Shown in pieces: positions 11,235-24,722 of a stretch of DNA of 64,000 bases; within the stretch, counting starts at the first letter, position 1; every line of letters begins with the position of its first letter. Source of the stretch: Bilabrum cf. latius (Eukaryota; Bigyra: Bicosoecida; Bigyra; Bicosoecida); the NCBI GenBank assembly GCA_965178125.1, contig OZ237750.1, forward strand, positions 1,108,469 to 1,172,468, written 5' to 3'. Under the pieces are notes generated by a model that saw nothing but the letters and a program-made list of their open reading frames with translations, did no database searches and was not told where the DNA came from. Made by a program: the position numbers and the translations under genes.

Positions 11235-11697
11235 TTACCCCCTGGATCCCTCAAGGAATGCCCAGTTGACTTGAACTGTTTGTCCCATTAGCTTCTCTCC
11301 GTTCAGATCCTGTACTGCCTTCTCTGCATCGCTTTTGTTCGCCATTTCAACAATTGCATGTCCTTTCGCAAAGCCCGTCTGCCTGTCGAGAAGGAAGTGT
11401 ATTTCGGTCGGATCTGCCACATCTGCGAAGAACTCCATCAAGTCATCTTCTAGCGCTTCTTCATGCAGCCCGGTTACAAACAAGCACCATCCTTCCACAG
11501 CTGCGGGGCAAGGCTCAAGAAAATCTGCTATTGAACATTCTACGATCCATTCAAAGGATATTCACATTGGCTGTCAATGGTTTAGTTAAAGCTACTGTAT
11601 TTTGACTCTACGAGCACAAAACGGCAGCTGCTTCGCCCTCACACTTCAATGGAACATCACTGCTAGCAGATCTTGCAGAAGCTTCTGCAGCTCCCAT
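11235..11697 (-). CDS. RBM8A: RNA-binding protein Y14, exon-junction complex core (exons 11697-11643, 11500-11235)
   Basis: Y14 pairs with MAGOH in the exon-junction complex deposited upstream of spliced junctions. Exon 1 encodes an 18-residue acidic leader. A 142-nt intron (GTGAGG...CCCCGCAG) is removed, and exon 2 then reads SVEGWCLFVTGLHEEALEDD, matching the family's [21 protein letters not shown] almost word for word. The single RRM continues with LLDRQTGFAKGHAIVE (RNP1) and DLNGEKLMGQTVQVNWAF. The total is 106 residues with a TAA stop. The Arg-rich C-terminal tail of animal Y14 is missing. It diverges from VPS15 across a 120-bp shared promoter region. Confidence 0.93.
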
Positions 11698-11817
11698 TTT
11701 TTTAGTTGCCAAGGGTGCTTGTCAAAATATCTGGTATTTTGCAGGAAAACTACACCGCTCAATAATGGTGTTGACGAAAAATCACAGGCGTACATTTGGG
11801 TTGTTTGCAGGCAAGTC

Positions 11818-14800
11818 ATGGGAAACACCGTGCCGAAAGGTCAAATAATCGATTAGCGTCCCCATGAATCTGCCGGAGATCTTATCAAAGGGATCCAAAT
11901 ACGGAACTGCGTTGCCGACAACAGATTCACCTCAGCGTATAGGTGCACTGCTCCGGACGGAGGGGAGGCTTTACTGAAGGTATATAGCAAGCGGAGCGGT
12001 AGTTCAGTACCAAATAGAAATGAGGAGGAAGAAACCGCCATAGTGCAGACATCAAACGCCATGCGCAAGCTGAGGCGAGCGGTTGCACCTTTGCTCCATC
12101 CTCATCTCCTGCCGTATGCCAGGATCGAGAATTCGAGCAAGCCGCACTCTGTGATGGTTACGAGATAGTGGGTACACACAACACTCAGAGATAGACTGCA
12201 GAAAAAGCAAGGTCTGCTGGAAATTGAGACAAGATTTCTGCTGTACCAGATGCTTGCGGCTCTGCACGAGGCCCACTCGAATGGGATCACGCACGGTGAC
12301 GTTAAGCCAGAGAACGTGCTCATAACGTCGTATGGGTGGGTGTTTATTGCAGATTGGGCGCTACATAAGCCAGTGGAGCTGCAGGCCGATAATCCAGCTT
12401 CGTTTTACTATTTTTTCGCTCCTCAAGCTAGCCCGTCGTGTCGACTCGCCCCAGAGCGTCTCGTTGAGAATCCTCGGCGCGGTGCTGCGGGCTCTATATC
12501 ATCGACACCTTTACACGGTGCCCGCAAATCATTTGGTGGGAGCACGGCTGACGACGGCACCGCGAGCGAGAGCTCCAAGGGTCGTACCGCCAGCGCCCTG
12601 CACAGCGAGGACGGGTAGGGTGCAGATACTGAGGGAACGTCGCTCCTTGATGCGGCGCACCTAGTGTCTGTTGCTGCTTCGCAAGACTTGCACAAGCTAA
12701 GGGAGCTCGACGAGGCACTTGGGCTGGACCCGTCCAGGGGCTCCTCCCCGGCAGGTCATCGGCCGAGTGGGTCCGAGCTGCGGTGCAAGGCAGACATTTT
12801 TGCCATGGGCTGTACCGCGGCGGAGCTGCTTGGTGGTCCGCATGCATTCGGCGGCATGGATCTGCCCGCCATGCTGCAGTATAGAAGAGGCCACGTCCCG
12901 GGTGCACTCGTGGATGTGCTGCGAGCCGTTCCACCCGGTGCAAGGGCCGAGCCCGCGGTAGAGGGGGCACCAAAACCAGGCGAAGGGTCTAGCGCAAGCT
13001 AGCAAGGAGGTATTAGTTCAAGCTCCGGTCTCCAGCCTGTAGTGGGCCCTGGTCGGTCTCCTCGCCAGCTGGTGGCCCACATGCTGAGGAGGCTGCCGGA
13101 GTCCAGAGCGACTGCAGCCGAATATCTTGGTGCTTGCACGGGGCCTGGCCGACTGTTTCCGCCTGCTTTTAGGGATGTCTTGCATCCATTGCTGGGCAGT
13201 GCAGTGTCCCACCCCGGTCTGCAAGACCCTGATGCGAGGGTGTTGCTGCTGGCGAGGGCCTTCCCACGATTGCTGTTGGAGCTAGCGGAGGCGGTGGACG
13301 AGGCAGGACAAGTCGCCATTGCCGGGATTTTGCAGGACCAGGATGAAGAGCTCGACCGGCAGGGCAGGAGCTCGCTGCGGCAGCAAGGGGGGATGAGCTG
13401 GGCACCGCCCGAGGATAGCGAGTGGTGGTGGGACGTGGATGTGCATCACGATTGGGCTAACGGCGCAGCGGACAGCTCAGAAGTCAAGCAACACGATCAG
13501 ACCAAAGGCCCTTTGGATGCTTGGGTTGGACCAGAGCGCACACAGGAGGTCCCTTTGAGTGTAGGTCTTGGTCGGACAGGTACTGCTATCGATTTGTACA
13601 TTCTGCGGCCGGTGCATGAGGCCAACCTGGCTGCGCGGCACAACATGCGACAGGTCAACGGCAGTGGTTCCGATCAGAGCTTGAGTACGGTATCAGTACC
13701 GCAATCCCCAAGTACCGTTTCCACTAGCGATCTTCTTGCCATGGTTGATGCCGAGTTGGCCGCGGGTATTGGTTCACAAGAGGATTGCTGCGAGCTTGTG
13801 GATGTTGCGGTGCCTAGCGGATCGTCGCCAGCCGAGCCCTCTGACATCGAGGGCACAGAGACTAGGACAAAGTGCTAGTTGAATGGCGAAATGCTGGCTC
13901 TTGTGTTGCCTCTGCTTACCTCAAGTATGCGGCACGTGTCTTCCGCAAGGTTGCGATTACTGTCCGTCATGCTGCTTGCCAGGCTGAGCTGCGTGCCCGG
14001 GATCTCGCAGACCTTCTTGTTGCGGTCGTCGTTGCCGTATCTAGTTGAAGCCGCTAGAGATGAGTCGGCGATGGTAAGGACGCACGCCCTGGCAGCGGTT
14101 GCCTGCTTGTCTCTCACGCTCCAATCTAACGCGCAGGAGGACACGTATGTTGTACCCCACTATGTACTGGAAGGCGTGGCGCACTGCCAGGATGACCCGT
14201 GCACCGTAGTGCGAGAGTGTTATGCTGCCGCCCGCCCGATGCTCTTGCTTGCGGCGAGGGCTATCGCTGAGTCTGCGGCCTCAGGATCGGCTGCAGCTGC
14301 GCTCTCTTCTGTAGAAGAGACAGGGGAGAGTATATCCGCTGGACGGCAATCGCTAGCCCCAGACTTAGACGTACAGCACATGATGCGGTCTCTCGCCATA
14401 TAGAATGAGGATTGGCTGCTTCGTCTTGGCATCATGCAGCCAGCTCAGCTCGTCAGACCTTCGAGCGCGTTTTCTGCCCTGATGCATGAAGCGCCCCTCC
14501 CAGCCCACAAGGAGGCTATATTGGCACTGTGGTGCGTGCTGGAAGCATCAAATGCGCAGGAGAGGGAAAATGAAATGCCAGAGCGAGCGAGAAGCAGAAG
14601 AACTACGAGCGAACGTTCTTGGGCCGACTACATCGAAGAGGCCGCTGGCCGTTCGTGCACAGACTCGCACTCTCTGCATTGGATGTACCACACGGTCGGC
14701 TCTTCCAAAATCCCACTTTTTTCTGGGAGATTAGGGTGGCACGCCGTCTACCCTCGCCCTAGCCTCTTAGCGGATGAGTTTGCAACAAATCATGGAACGC

Positions 14801-17800
14801 ACTTGCGGCATGTTTCGTAGGCGCGGGGTGCTCTCGTCAGGAACCTGCCAACTCTCGCTGCTGCTGTGGGATCTGATTTCGCGGAGCATCGGGTATTTGG
14901 CACAATTATGAAGACATTCAAAGATAAAGACCCGGGCATATCGTAGAGTGTGTCGTTACAAGCGGTACCAATGGCTCGGCTGTTGGGTCCGAAGCAGACT
15001 TGTGGAGACTTGCTAGAGGAGCTAGCCAGAGACGTTGGCGCGGCAACTGAATTCCAGAGCGGGGCAGCTCTAGATGCCATTGCAGAGTTGGTTCAACAGG
15101 GATTACTAGGGAATTAGCCGTTTTATCACTCCCGTGGAAGCAGGCCATCCGAGAGAGCGAAGTCGATGGATGTCGATCGGCGAGACCATGCAGGGGGTGC
15201 GACCGCGATGCAGTGGCTACAATTGACCGCGTAGCGGTTGCCCGCGGCGTTGATCGCAGACATCCCCAGGTTTTGCTTTTTGATGCTGCACCCGAGCAAC
15301 TGGGTACGAAATCCAGCCTCTCGGCTCCTTGCTGCGATGGCTGTTTCTCTTGGATGGCCTGAGGCGCAAGCTCACATGGAGGAGCCGCTTGCAGTAGCTG
15401 CAGGTGCGGGCGATGCAACGAACGCACCATTGCAGTCCGCCTGGGGATATTTAAGGCAGTCTTTGCGTGTGATTGAGCAGCAGGATGCTAGCTTGCAAGC
15501 AGCTGGGACTCGAGCGGCAGTTGCCGGTTTGTCTGGGCTGCTACTGAAGATAGTGAGGGCTACTGCGGCTCGTCGTGCAGTGAGGGCGGCGTTGGCACGG
15601 CTATGCGATGCTAAGCGCTCTGTGGAAGAACAGGCGAGAGATGATGTACTTGAGTAGCTGGATGAAGAGACGGCACAAAGCGTACCACAGCGAGCGGAAG
15701 ACGGACCTCTCGACTTCAGCTCCAGCGCTGAGAGCGATTCTCATGAGCAGCCACGACGCAGTGCACCATTGAGTACACTGGCCCTCAGCAAATCTCGCCA
15801 GCCTCCGAAGTCCTCTGCAGCTGAAGTGCGAACGCTGGCTTTACTGCTCCACCCTCAGCTGCAGACTGTATCTGAAGCTGTCTGCAGGGACGCAGAGCTG
15901 CTTGACTAGCTCGTGTTTGCGGCCCACAGTGATGCTGCGGAGGAAGAGCTACAGGCGAGGGTTCGAGGGGCCCTCAGGGAAGCCGGGGCAAATCTCTCTG
16001 AACAAGAGGTGGCCCGAGTGGCGTTCGAGTCCTTCAAGCCGCGACTTGCAGCACGGCAGTACCCGTACACACCGCAGGACCTTGCGAGTCTACTCCCGCT
16101 GGCGGCTCATGTCCCTTCCACGAGCTTCGTGTCGCTGCACGACAGGCCACCTGAAAACGCAAAGGCACTAAACTCATCAAGTACCGTATATACTGCTAAG
16201 CAACTGTCAGCGAAATTTGCGTATGGTGCTCCCCTGGCTGCATGTATTGAGAAATGGTGCCGCGCTGCAAGCTCAGGTGCTTCAGACCTACCCATCCCTG
16301 GGCAGAGGACAAGCCTGGCGATTAGGTCGCCATTGTCAATTACTATTCGGTGTAATCGTTCTGTCGTGCGACTGGCACGCTCTGAGCTGGACGGTACTGT
16401 ATCTGACTCTGCCATGCTGGAACAGCAACTCTACATGCGTGCTGGCCGTCGGTTGCGCCGGTTGGATCTCGGACTTGGCCTGTTCAATCTAGCAGCGTTG
16501 GCACGGGTTGGAGATAGTACACCGGCTGAGGTGTTCCGTCGCACAATCTTGCAGCGTTTATCGCGGTCAAGAGGACATGCAGGCTCAATCGCCGGCACGG
16601 CTCTGTCATCGGACGCAGCAGACGGACAGGCGAAAGTGTTTACGTCCCAAGCCGCTAGGAACCTTGACCGTTCGCTCGATGAGCTGAGCGACGATGAAAG
16701 CGAAGACAGCGAATCGAAGGCTGAGTCTGACATGAGGTTATATGGCAGTACGCGCAGGTCGCAGTGGAGGTGTGGAGGAGGGGAACGCCGGGACCCCCTG
16801 GATGCCAGCACAAGGTACATGCTAGCTGTGAGCACCGCAATCGCACGGGGCGTCGCAGCCGAGGCCAGTGGCTTTGGAAAGCCGGACACTGTGATTGCAA
16901 GTGCAGCGGAGACCGCCATATCGCTTACTCCTGCGCATAGAGCCTGGGCGTTCGTGCAGTTTGCACAACGAGGCGGCAACCCAGTGGATTTTGCTGGAAG
17001 CCCCGCCAGGACTATGGCTCAGCTTGGAGTCAAATCAAGCGCTGGCCTGCTCGACTCGGAGAGTGCACTAAAAGCAACGCTAGGGGCAGCGAACGAGATC
17101 AGAAGAAGCGAATCCGAGACTCGGAAGCCGTCCCCGTTGCACCCCAGCGCAGGATGCACCGTGCCCCTGCCACCCCTCGCATCCAGCGGAGGCCCAGCCG
17201 GACTGGTTGTTGCTGCACTGGCTGATACGTGCCGTGTGATTGCCGCAGCAGACGGCGCAGACACCAACCAGATAGAGCTGGGGCGAACTGCGTTGCTAGA
17301 TGATGCTGCCTGCCGGTCTGCTGCAGGTGCTGCCATTCGAGTGCTGCGAGACCTGAACTGCGAGCCCGGGACACTGCCCGGCCTGCTGCCACTCACAAAG
17401 GCCGGACTGTCGGTCCGCAACACCGCCCGGCATGGACAGCGATCTTCTGTGGACAAGAGGTAGAAGGGGGATAGTGCCGGCGTCATGATCGCAGGTAGTG
17501 CTGTGGCTGTCGGCGGATACTTTGGAGATGATAGCCAAGTGTCTACCCCTCGACCTTCTGTCGGCACCCCGCGGTTCGGTGCGGGATCTCGTGGTGATCC
17601 AAACGCGCGATTTAACGAATCTAGCAGGGGTTTCCCAAGTGGGATTTTGTCTGCCTCCTCAAGATCATAGCTTGCTCACGTGCATCGGAACCGGGAGTCC
17701 GTGCTTGCACCAGTGTCTTAGAGAGTGTTACGTAGTGAGTCTGGCAAGACAGTGCTGCATCATCCCCTATGGAGTGTTCTCGGGCAAGTAGGCGGCTAGG

Positions 17801-20800
17801 CACACTCTATTGAGGGTGTTTGCGGTCTGGAGGGCCTTGCATATAGGTCCAAAGGTCGTGTAGTTGACTTCACCTCCCCAGCCAGCCTGGCATCGCTTCG
17901 CCGAGTCGTTGCTGCGCTTGATGTGCCTGGCCTTGGCCCAAACTTTGGTAGCCTCAGTGCTCGTGCTGTGGCCGCCCACGCTATCGCTCACCCTGACTTG
18001 GGGGCATCAAGTATGCTTGGGTCTGGATCCGCCCGGCGAGCTGCCCAGATGTCTGGTCTCGCAGCTGGACAAACCATGCTCGTATCTGGACTGGCCGAAC
18101 AGCCATCGCCGTTTAGTTCGGGGGCAGTGTTGCTGTCCAGAGCCATATCAGGGAGGCTGCGATCTGCAGCCTGCGGGCTCGCCATTCTGCACGAAGTCCA
18201 ACGCTCCTCAGCTGGAGCATAGCAGAACGCCTCATCGCCAGCAGCGGGACTAGAGGCTTCCAAATCCGTCACATCGCCCGGAGTGGCCGCTGCATTTGCC
18301 AGTTTGAAGCGCAGTGCTGCCGTGATCGCTGGCGATGAGCTACAGTCTGCGCTGCAGGCTGAAGGAGTTGATCAGATTCCATCTGGCGCTCAGGATGGCA
18401 GTGCTGTTCCAGTGTACTAGGATGGCGACGGCACCGGTAGGGGTTAGAGCAGTGCGCCGAGGGCCGCCGATCTCGCCATACTGGGAGGAGCAGGAGCAGC
18501 AGTTCTGCAGGAAGAGGCGAAATCCGGATGGTCAAGTACGCACTCGCACGCAATCGGAGTGTCGTCGCCGATGGCCATCCTGCACAACATGGTGCATTCG
18601 AACTTCGACAAGAGTGGTTTGATGCGCGATATTGATGAGATTGCCCTGGCTCACCGTTCCATCGGGGCCAGCCTGCACCCGGTTAGTGCAACCGATGCTG
18701 GTATTCAGGATGCCAGTCGCGGTGGATTCACGGTATTTGAATCGGGGCTGGAAACTGCGCGATATCATGTCGCAGGCCTGTCAAGGTGGCCATCTCGAAG
18801 TTGTCCGCTGGATGAGATTGCAGAGCTTGTCAACAGCAACGCTGGCATCTAGCACCCTGATGTGGCCGACACAATGCTTCACCTTCCCACTGCTGCTCCC
18901 TCAAGCTCAATGGTGTTGGCTCGTGCTAGGTCACAAGGTCTTGCTGGGATCAACTTAGCGATGGTAGGTAGTGTTGGAGGTGTGAGCGGTCTCGCTGCAA
19001 CCCGGCTGGCGGCTACCATGGCTGGTGTGCAGCATCTGCAGGCCCTTGTCAACGCAGTCATGACGCCGCAGGCAGCTGCTAGTAGTGCTGTTGAGTTATA
19101 GCGGTCTGCCATGGACTCACAAGCGTTTGAAGAGGGGGCGGCGGCTGCTGTTCATTTGCCACCCATTGGCTCCGTTGTCTCTGTGCTGTAGGGGTATGCC
19201 TCCGCTTGCACTGCTGCTGTTAGGGCCCAGCAAAGAATTTCAAGCGCCCTAGACGGATAGTTGGCTCGATCCGCAAGTAGTCTTGGCATAGAAGGATCCC
19301 GCCTGTCCGTTCACCAGCTTGCCGATCTGGTACAACGGAGATCTGACTCGAACCGGGAGCGAGAGGGGGAAGTATCTCCTTACTTGGCGGTCATGCCGGT
19401 GCAATCTTCTGCATAGCCTTTCGTCGAGACTGTAAGCAACATTCGGGGCTCTTCAACGGGATCGAGACGGCCAATTCTGGCGGCTGCTGGGATCGCAAGC
19501 AATTCGCTCCTGCCGCCGTACATGGCCGTGGCATACAATGCTGCTGGAGTCAGCCTAAATTCATGTGCTGCCGCTGCATCGGTGTCATTCGCAGCCAGGA
19601 CAATGCGCAGATTGCTGTAGAACGGATACAGCTATCCTGTTGCCAGCCGAACTGCTGGGGCGATCAGTATCGCCTCCGCACAAGGCTGGTGCGGAGCTGC
19701 CGCTTTCCTTTCTCCAGACAGAGCTGGGCGAAGACAGCTCGAGCCAAGCGCTGCTGAAAGTGGTGCAATTGATGATGCGCGCGCCGCAATCGCACAAACG
19801 TGGGTAACGTCAGTAGCTGACGGGCCTGCTGGTCCTACCGTGGGGCGTCGAGCTACCGAGGCGATCTTGCATCGCGTATTCGAGCTCATGGCACATGCAG
19901 GGACCTGGAGCAGCGCGACTGCCTGCTCACCGTGCGGGATTCCATCGGAAGCAATCCTGGACTTGGTGCCATCTGCCGTTTCCAATGTTCTGCCTCAATT
20001 TACATTTGGAGGCCTGCCGCTGCTTCAGCAGATAGACGTGCCGGCCATCGCCTATCGACCCGGGATGCTGCAGTCCACCTTCGGGGTGGACAAGCTGCAC
20101 CAACAGCCGTCTGTGGCTGCCCCAGCTGCCAGCTTGACAGGCCCTGAATCTCGCAAGAAGATGATCGCTTATTCGGTGTCGCAGCCTAGCTCAACACTCG
20201 GAGTACCTGCAGATGTTGGGGACGGCCGTGGCTCCGCAGCACCCGGGGTCGAGTCATTTGCTGAACTTGACTCTTTTGGGACAGTCCCCAGCAGTGGTAG
20301 TTCGGGGCCTGATGCACCATTCCAAACACAAGCGGCAGATGAAGCTGCCCAGGCAAAGCTAGATCGGCGCGGCCCAATTGGCATGAGACCGGCAGCCGCA
20401 GCCATTATGAAGGCCGCCCAGGCGGAGCAGGTGCAGGAGGAGCTGGACGAGTTCAAGAGGTTCCCATTCGGGTCGCGCCCGAGAGGAGTCGTTCTAGGGC
20501 GCTTGCTTGCGCATGCTGGCGTTATCCGCGGGGTTTGCACTTCAGAGGATGGATCTTTTGCCGTGTCTGCCGGCGAGGATGGCACTGCATGCGTGTGGGA
20601 TGCAGTAGGGCTCGCTGCTCTCCGCGGGTTCGCCGGCCTGCCCCCTCGCGCGCAAGTGTCAATCGAGCGAGCAGCGCGCCACCCACTCGCCCGGTACACG
20701 CCTGCTTGGTCATTAGCCGATGCTTCTGGGAAGACTAGGGAGTCTGCGCGGCCTCAGTTTACGTGCTTGTCAGCCTGCTAGGGGTCGCCATCCGTCGTCC

Positions 20801-22521
20801 TCGGCGACTCTATGGGCGGGATTCATGTGCTGCGCGTGGACTGTGATGCGTATGCAACTCACTTGCTCGAGGCGAAGCGACGAGAATCCCGATCCACCGG
20901 AGAACAGAGCACGTAGGCATTGGATCCGATGCTCCGGGGGCTGATTGGTTCTGGACTGCTCGGTCCTTCGGACTCCTTTTCGCGTGGGTGCACACTGGAG
21001 GCCACCCTGTCCCATCCGCCTGGGCCCATGGCCAAAGGCTCGAACCCGGCGCAAGCGGTGCTGCGGTGCGATCCTGAGGCCCACGTACCATACCCAAAAG
21101 CGTCCGCATCAGCAGTGAAAGCCTGCATCCAAGTTGTGCTTGCCATGCGCGTTGCTGGCGAGGGCCCCGTCGTGTTCGTGCATCACGTATCTAGGCCGAA
21201 TGTGTCGGCGGTGCTGTATGGGACGGCGGCCGGGGTGATCCGGTTATATTGTTTTCGCCGAGGAGGGCTTCTGTGGCAGCTGCAAGTGCCGCGATCATAC
21301 GGCCGGTTGTCGCAAGCTGCGGTTGTGGAAGGGTCGGAAGGTGCTGCTTGTGTGGTCGGCAGCTCGTGTGGGGTGTTGCTTGCAATTGATCTTCGGCTTG
21401 GGTGCATATGCAAAGCGATGCGACTGTTTCGACCGGCGCAGTCAGCCTCGGGGACCGGCTCAATTTGCTCGATAGCCTCTGTTCGCCCGTTTCTGTCCGT
21501 TGGGTTGCAGGAGGCTGGTCCATCCGGCAGCATGAGCACCACGCTGTTCGCCCAGGTTGGTGTGTCAGCATGCGGCCGCAACGAGCAGGATCGCGTGGAC
21601 GAGCTAGTCACGTTGAATATGGAATCCATGCGAGTAATTCGGGGATTCAGGCATTCCAGCGGCAGGTACGCACCTCTGGTTGCGACAGCGCTACCGACTA
21701 ATTCGCTGGGACTCGCCTCTATTCAGACTAATCCTGCACGCTCTGTGGCGAGCAAAGCTGGCTTTGAACATGCAAGCGCTGGGATTGGCGGGTACACTTA
21801 GGTGCTTTGGCCGCTAGCAGAACCTTCTCAAACCGCGAGCCCTGCTCATCGACATCCTGGCGTGGGTATTAGGCCGGCAGCGTGCATGTCGATGCGCGGT
21901 CCAGGTGCTGCGATTCCTCGTCTGCCAGACCTGCTGAGAGCGTCTACTGCTCGGGTACAAAGCAACAGCTCCCATTTCGCCCAGAACGATGCTGTTAGTG
22001 GCGCCGCAAGTGCTCAGATCCGCTGCGATTCAGCCCGTGAGGAGGTGATGGAGGCCCATGAGAAGGAGTGGCTTTTCTGCACTGCAGGTCTGCCAGCGTG
22101 GAGTCTCGTTGCGGGCTCTGACGGACAGGTCGTCTGCGTTGACACGGTGGTTCCTGGGCGTTCGTTCGTGGTCTTCGGACGCCAAGAATCAGGGCGTCGT
22201 AAGAGTTTCACCAAGGTTAGACAGAAGCACCTGCTATTGAGACCGGTGCCGCCTCTGTCAATTACGTAGCAGTAGGCTACGCCAGGGTGGCACGACGACT
22301 CTTACACGTCAGGCAGCATTGAGTGCAGCTACGATGTGGTGGTGCACGAGGACTCTGCCGCACCACCGGGGCCCGGATCGGACGCAAGGAGTGGTGGTCT
22401 CGATACAGCAGGCATGGCTGAGAGAGCAGCCGTCGGAGTCTCATGCATGGCATGGGCCATCATCCCCGAACAGGTTCTTCTTGTCGGTGGGACAGATGGG
22501 ACGATACAGGTGCTTCGGTAA
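11818..22521 (+). CDS. PIK3R4: Giant VPS15 (PI3K regulatory subunit 4), pseudokinase-HEAT-WD40
   Basis: VPS15 is the N-myristoylated scaffold of the VPS34 PI3P-producing complexes used in autophagy and endosomal sorting. The protein starts MGNTVPK (Gly2 for myristoylation). The kinase-like domain has VADNRFTSAYRC, RQWVHTTLRDRL, HGDVKPENVLITSYGW (residues 159-174), IADWA in place of DFG, DNPASFYYFF and LAPERL. Helical HEAT-like sequence follows. The C-terminus has WD40 repeats, such as LLAHAGVIRGVCTSEDGSFA with CVWD, and the last blade ends GGTDGTIQVLR before TAA. The frame is unbroken for 10,704 nt with no intron if about thirty TAGs are Gln; the TAG at 12166-12168 sits at the family's conserved RQ. 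The 3567 residues compare with about 1360-1450 usually, through long Ser/Ala-rich insertions, especially residues 550-2650. Confidence 0.95.
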
Positions 22522-22584
22522 CTGCGTCAAAACGTACCCACATATTAGTGAATCGATTTTAATCGCATGCTTGCCAATTAGATG

Positions 22585-24620
22585 TCAATGTCCGTGCTCT
22601 TTGTCTACCCTACCCCTGCTGCGAGGCCCGGTCTCAAGAGCCGCAGCCCCGCCTGTGGCTGGGCCGGCCGTGCCAGCATCTGTGCCGGATGCGTGCCACC
22701 CTCTGCGGTTGCCAGCGTTTCCCTGCGGCGATTCTGCCAGGGCCGCAGCATAGCTGCCAATGTGTGCGTCGCCAAGTCCCCCGCCCCCTGTGCTCGCGCC
22801 CACTCGAGCCGCTGTCGGCAGGCCATCCACGCCGGCAGCACCTGCTTCTGCAATTGCATTACGTAGTCGTGCAGCCGCGGCAGCTCGCTGCCTGACTCTC
22901 TCCACGATACTGCGCATGCTAGCGACGACATCTCCGCTGCCCTTGTCCATGGCACGCCGATATACCTCCAGGAATTCGCGACGGGCCACCTCCTTTGCAG
23001 GCTACTTGCCGGCCGCTCGGCTGCCATCCTCCTCCCCGCCGGCCGCTTCTTCCCCATGCGCCGAGAGAGAGACCCCTTGGGCCTTGGCCGTCTCCACGGC
23101 CCACTCGACGTAGTCGTCCTCGGTGATGTGTCCCTCGCCTGAGCCCAGCGACAGCAGGTACCTCTCGTCTCCGTCCATCGTCTCAGGTGCAGAGGCCTCG
23201 GAGGGGCGGGCGCCGACTGCCTCTTCGCCCCCGTCACTCTTGCCGTCTGTGGCCGAGCTTTCCTTCGACTGCAAGGCCGAGTCTTCGGCCAGCACTCCAG
23301 GAGTCTTCGCACCAGTCACGGTGGCGCCGCCATCAACGCGGTGCACAAACAGCTCCAGTCGGAAGTGCTCATCAAACGCCTTGTGCTGCCGATCTTTGAC
23401 GGCGTGATCGCATGCCCATTTGGAAAAGCTCAGGTAGTTCCGCTGGATGAATGCGGTATGGAACCAGAGGGAGGCCATCCGCTCGTCTTCCCCCACGTCC
23501 TGGTCCCAGAGCTCCAGCCTCATAGTGCCTTGGAGGAGGATTCCGTGTTTGCGGAGGTCGATAGTGCGGACACCTTCCTCGGTCGTGAAGTGCGGGATCT
23601 TGCGCTCGTGCTTCCGCTGGTCGTAAATCTCCAGGCCGTAGTACCGGTTGTTCGCGGTGAAGATTCTCAGGAACGGGTCACAACCGGTAAACGGATAATC
23701 AAAAGCAGGGGCAGTGCACTGCAAGAAATACAGAAAATAAATTAGGCTGTCGGTTAGCAGCGGGGAGAGAGTAATGGAGCCAGAAGAGACACTCAAAGAT
23801 AGTGCAACAGAGCCAATCTCACGACCCGGACAGCAAGCAGTTGGTATGTCTTGGCGAACGAAGCTGCGATGTTCAGTGAACTGTCAAAAGGCGATCGCGT
23901 GCGGCGTTTAAAAAGACCACCAGATGCACTCAAGTTCGGATTTCCCCTGAGGATCTTACGACTGGTCAGATCCCGGACGCCCATGCGCAGGACTTGCTCG
24001 TAGTAGTGCACGAATCGAATTTGACTGGGAATAGTCACGCCTTTTCCATCTAATGTTCTTCTTGATCCAAAGAAATGCAATGCTTCTGCGGCAGTTCTAC
24101 AAGCACCCGAGTGCAAGAGATAGCAGGCGATTGCGGTGCCAGTCCTCCCTTTGCCAGCCTTGCAATGAACAGCAACCACATTGTGTGGATTCTAAAGCAG
24201 GAACTCATCAACACACAAACAAAACGCCCTAATTAGCCTCAGTGGGGGCGCGTTGTGGTCGGCCCACGGGATTCGCTCGTTCGGGAAGCCACGCTCGATG
24301 GCTGCGGAGTATCCCTTTTCCGAGCACAGATTAATCACCAAGAAATGAGACGGGTGCCTCATATCGAAGAAGCGTTGCACGTCTTCGGCAGCGTTTCTAT
24401 AGGAAGCTTCGAACCCTTCCGAAGGAAAGCCCATGGCGATAATTCGCGGAGTAATGTACGCAAGGTCAAGGTCAAAGTGTCCTGGGTGAACAAATCGTTT
24501 CTTTTTTTTGCTTACTAGGCCTCGTACAAAATCCATGCTGCAAAGCCTATGTCTGGCTCTCGGTTCGATCGGGTCCGTTGACTCCGATTCCAGTTCTAGG
24601 TTCCGTTTGGTCATCATCAC
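22585..24620 (-). CDS. PTEN: PTEN phosphatidylinositol 3-phosphatase (exons 24620-23823, 23718-22585)
   Basis: PTEN dephosphorylates PI(3,4,5)P3. Visible in order: a basic N-terminal segment [52 protein letters not shown], and the P-loop [10 protein letters not shown] with catalytic Cys153 and Arg159. [14 protein letters not shown] and the C2 domain with PHFTTEEG follow. A TAG at 24192-24194 is read as Gln143 in [15 protein letters not shown], right before the P-loop. A 104-nt intron (GTGAGA...TTCTTGCAG, CTAAC inside) lies before [12 protein letters not shown]. The protein is 643 residues including a long acidic and Ala/Gly-rich tail, where a second TAG occurs. Translation could begin at 24620 or at 24536 ([10 protein letters not shown]), which better matches animal PTEN. 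It ends in TGA. Confidence 0.94.
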
Positions 24621-24722
24621 TGGCAGATAACTTGTGAAGTTGTAGTCGATTGGTCGCGACGGCTGGTCGCACCTCCAGCTATACTAAACAACACGCCAGT
24701 TCCCCTACGGTCGCTGTAGCAG

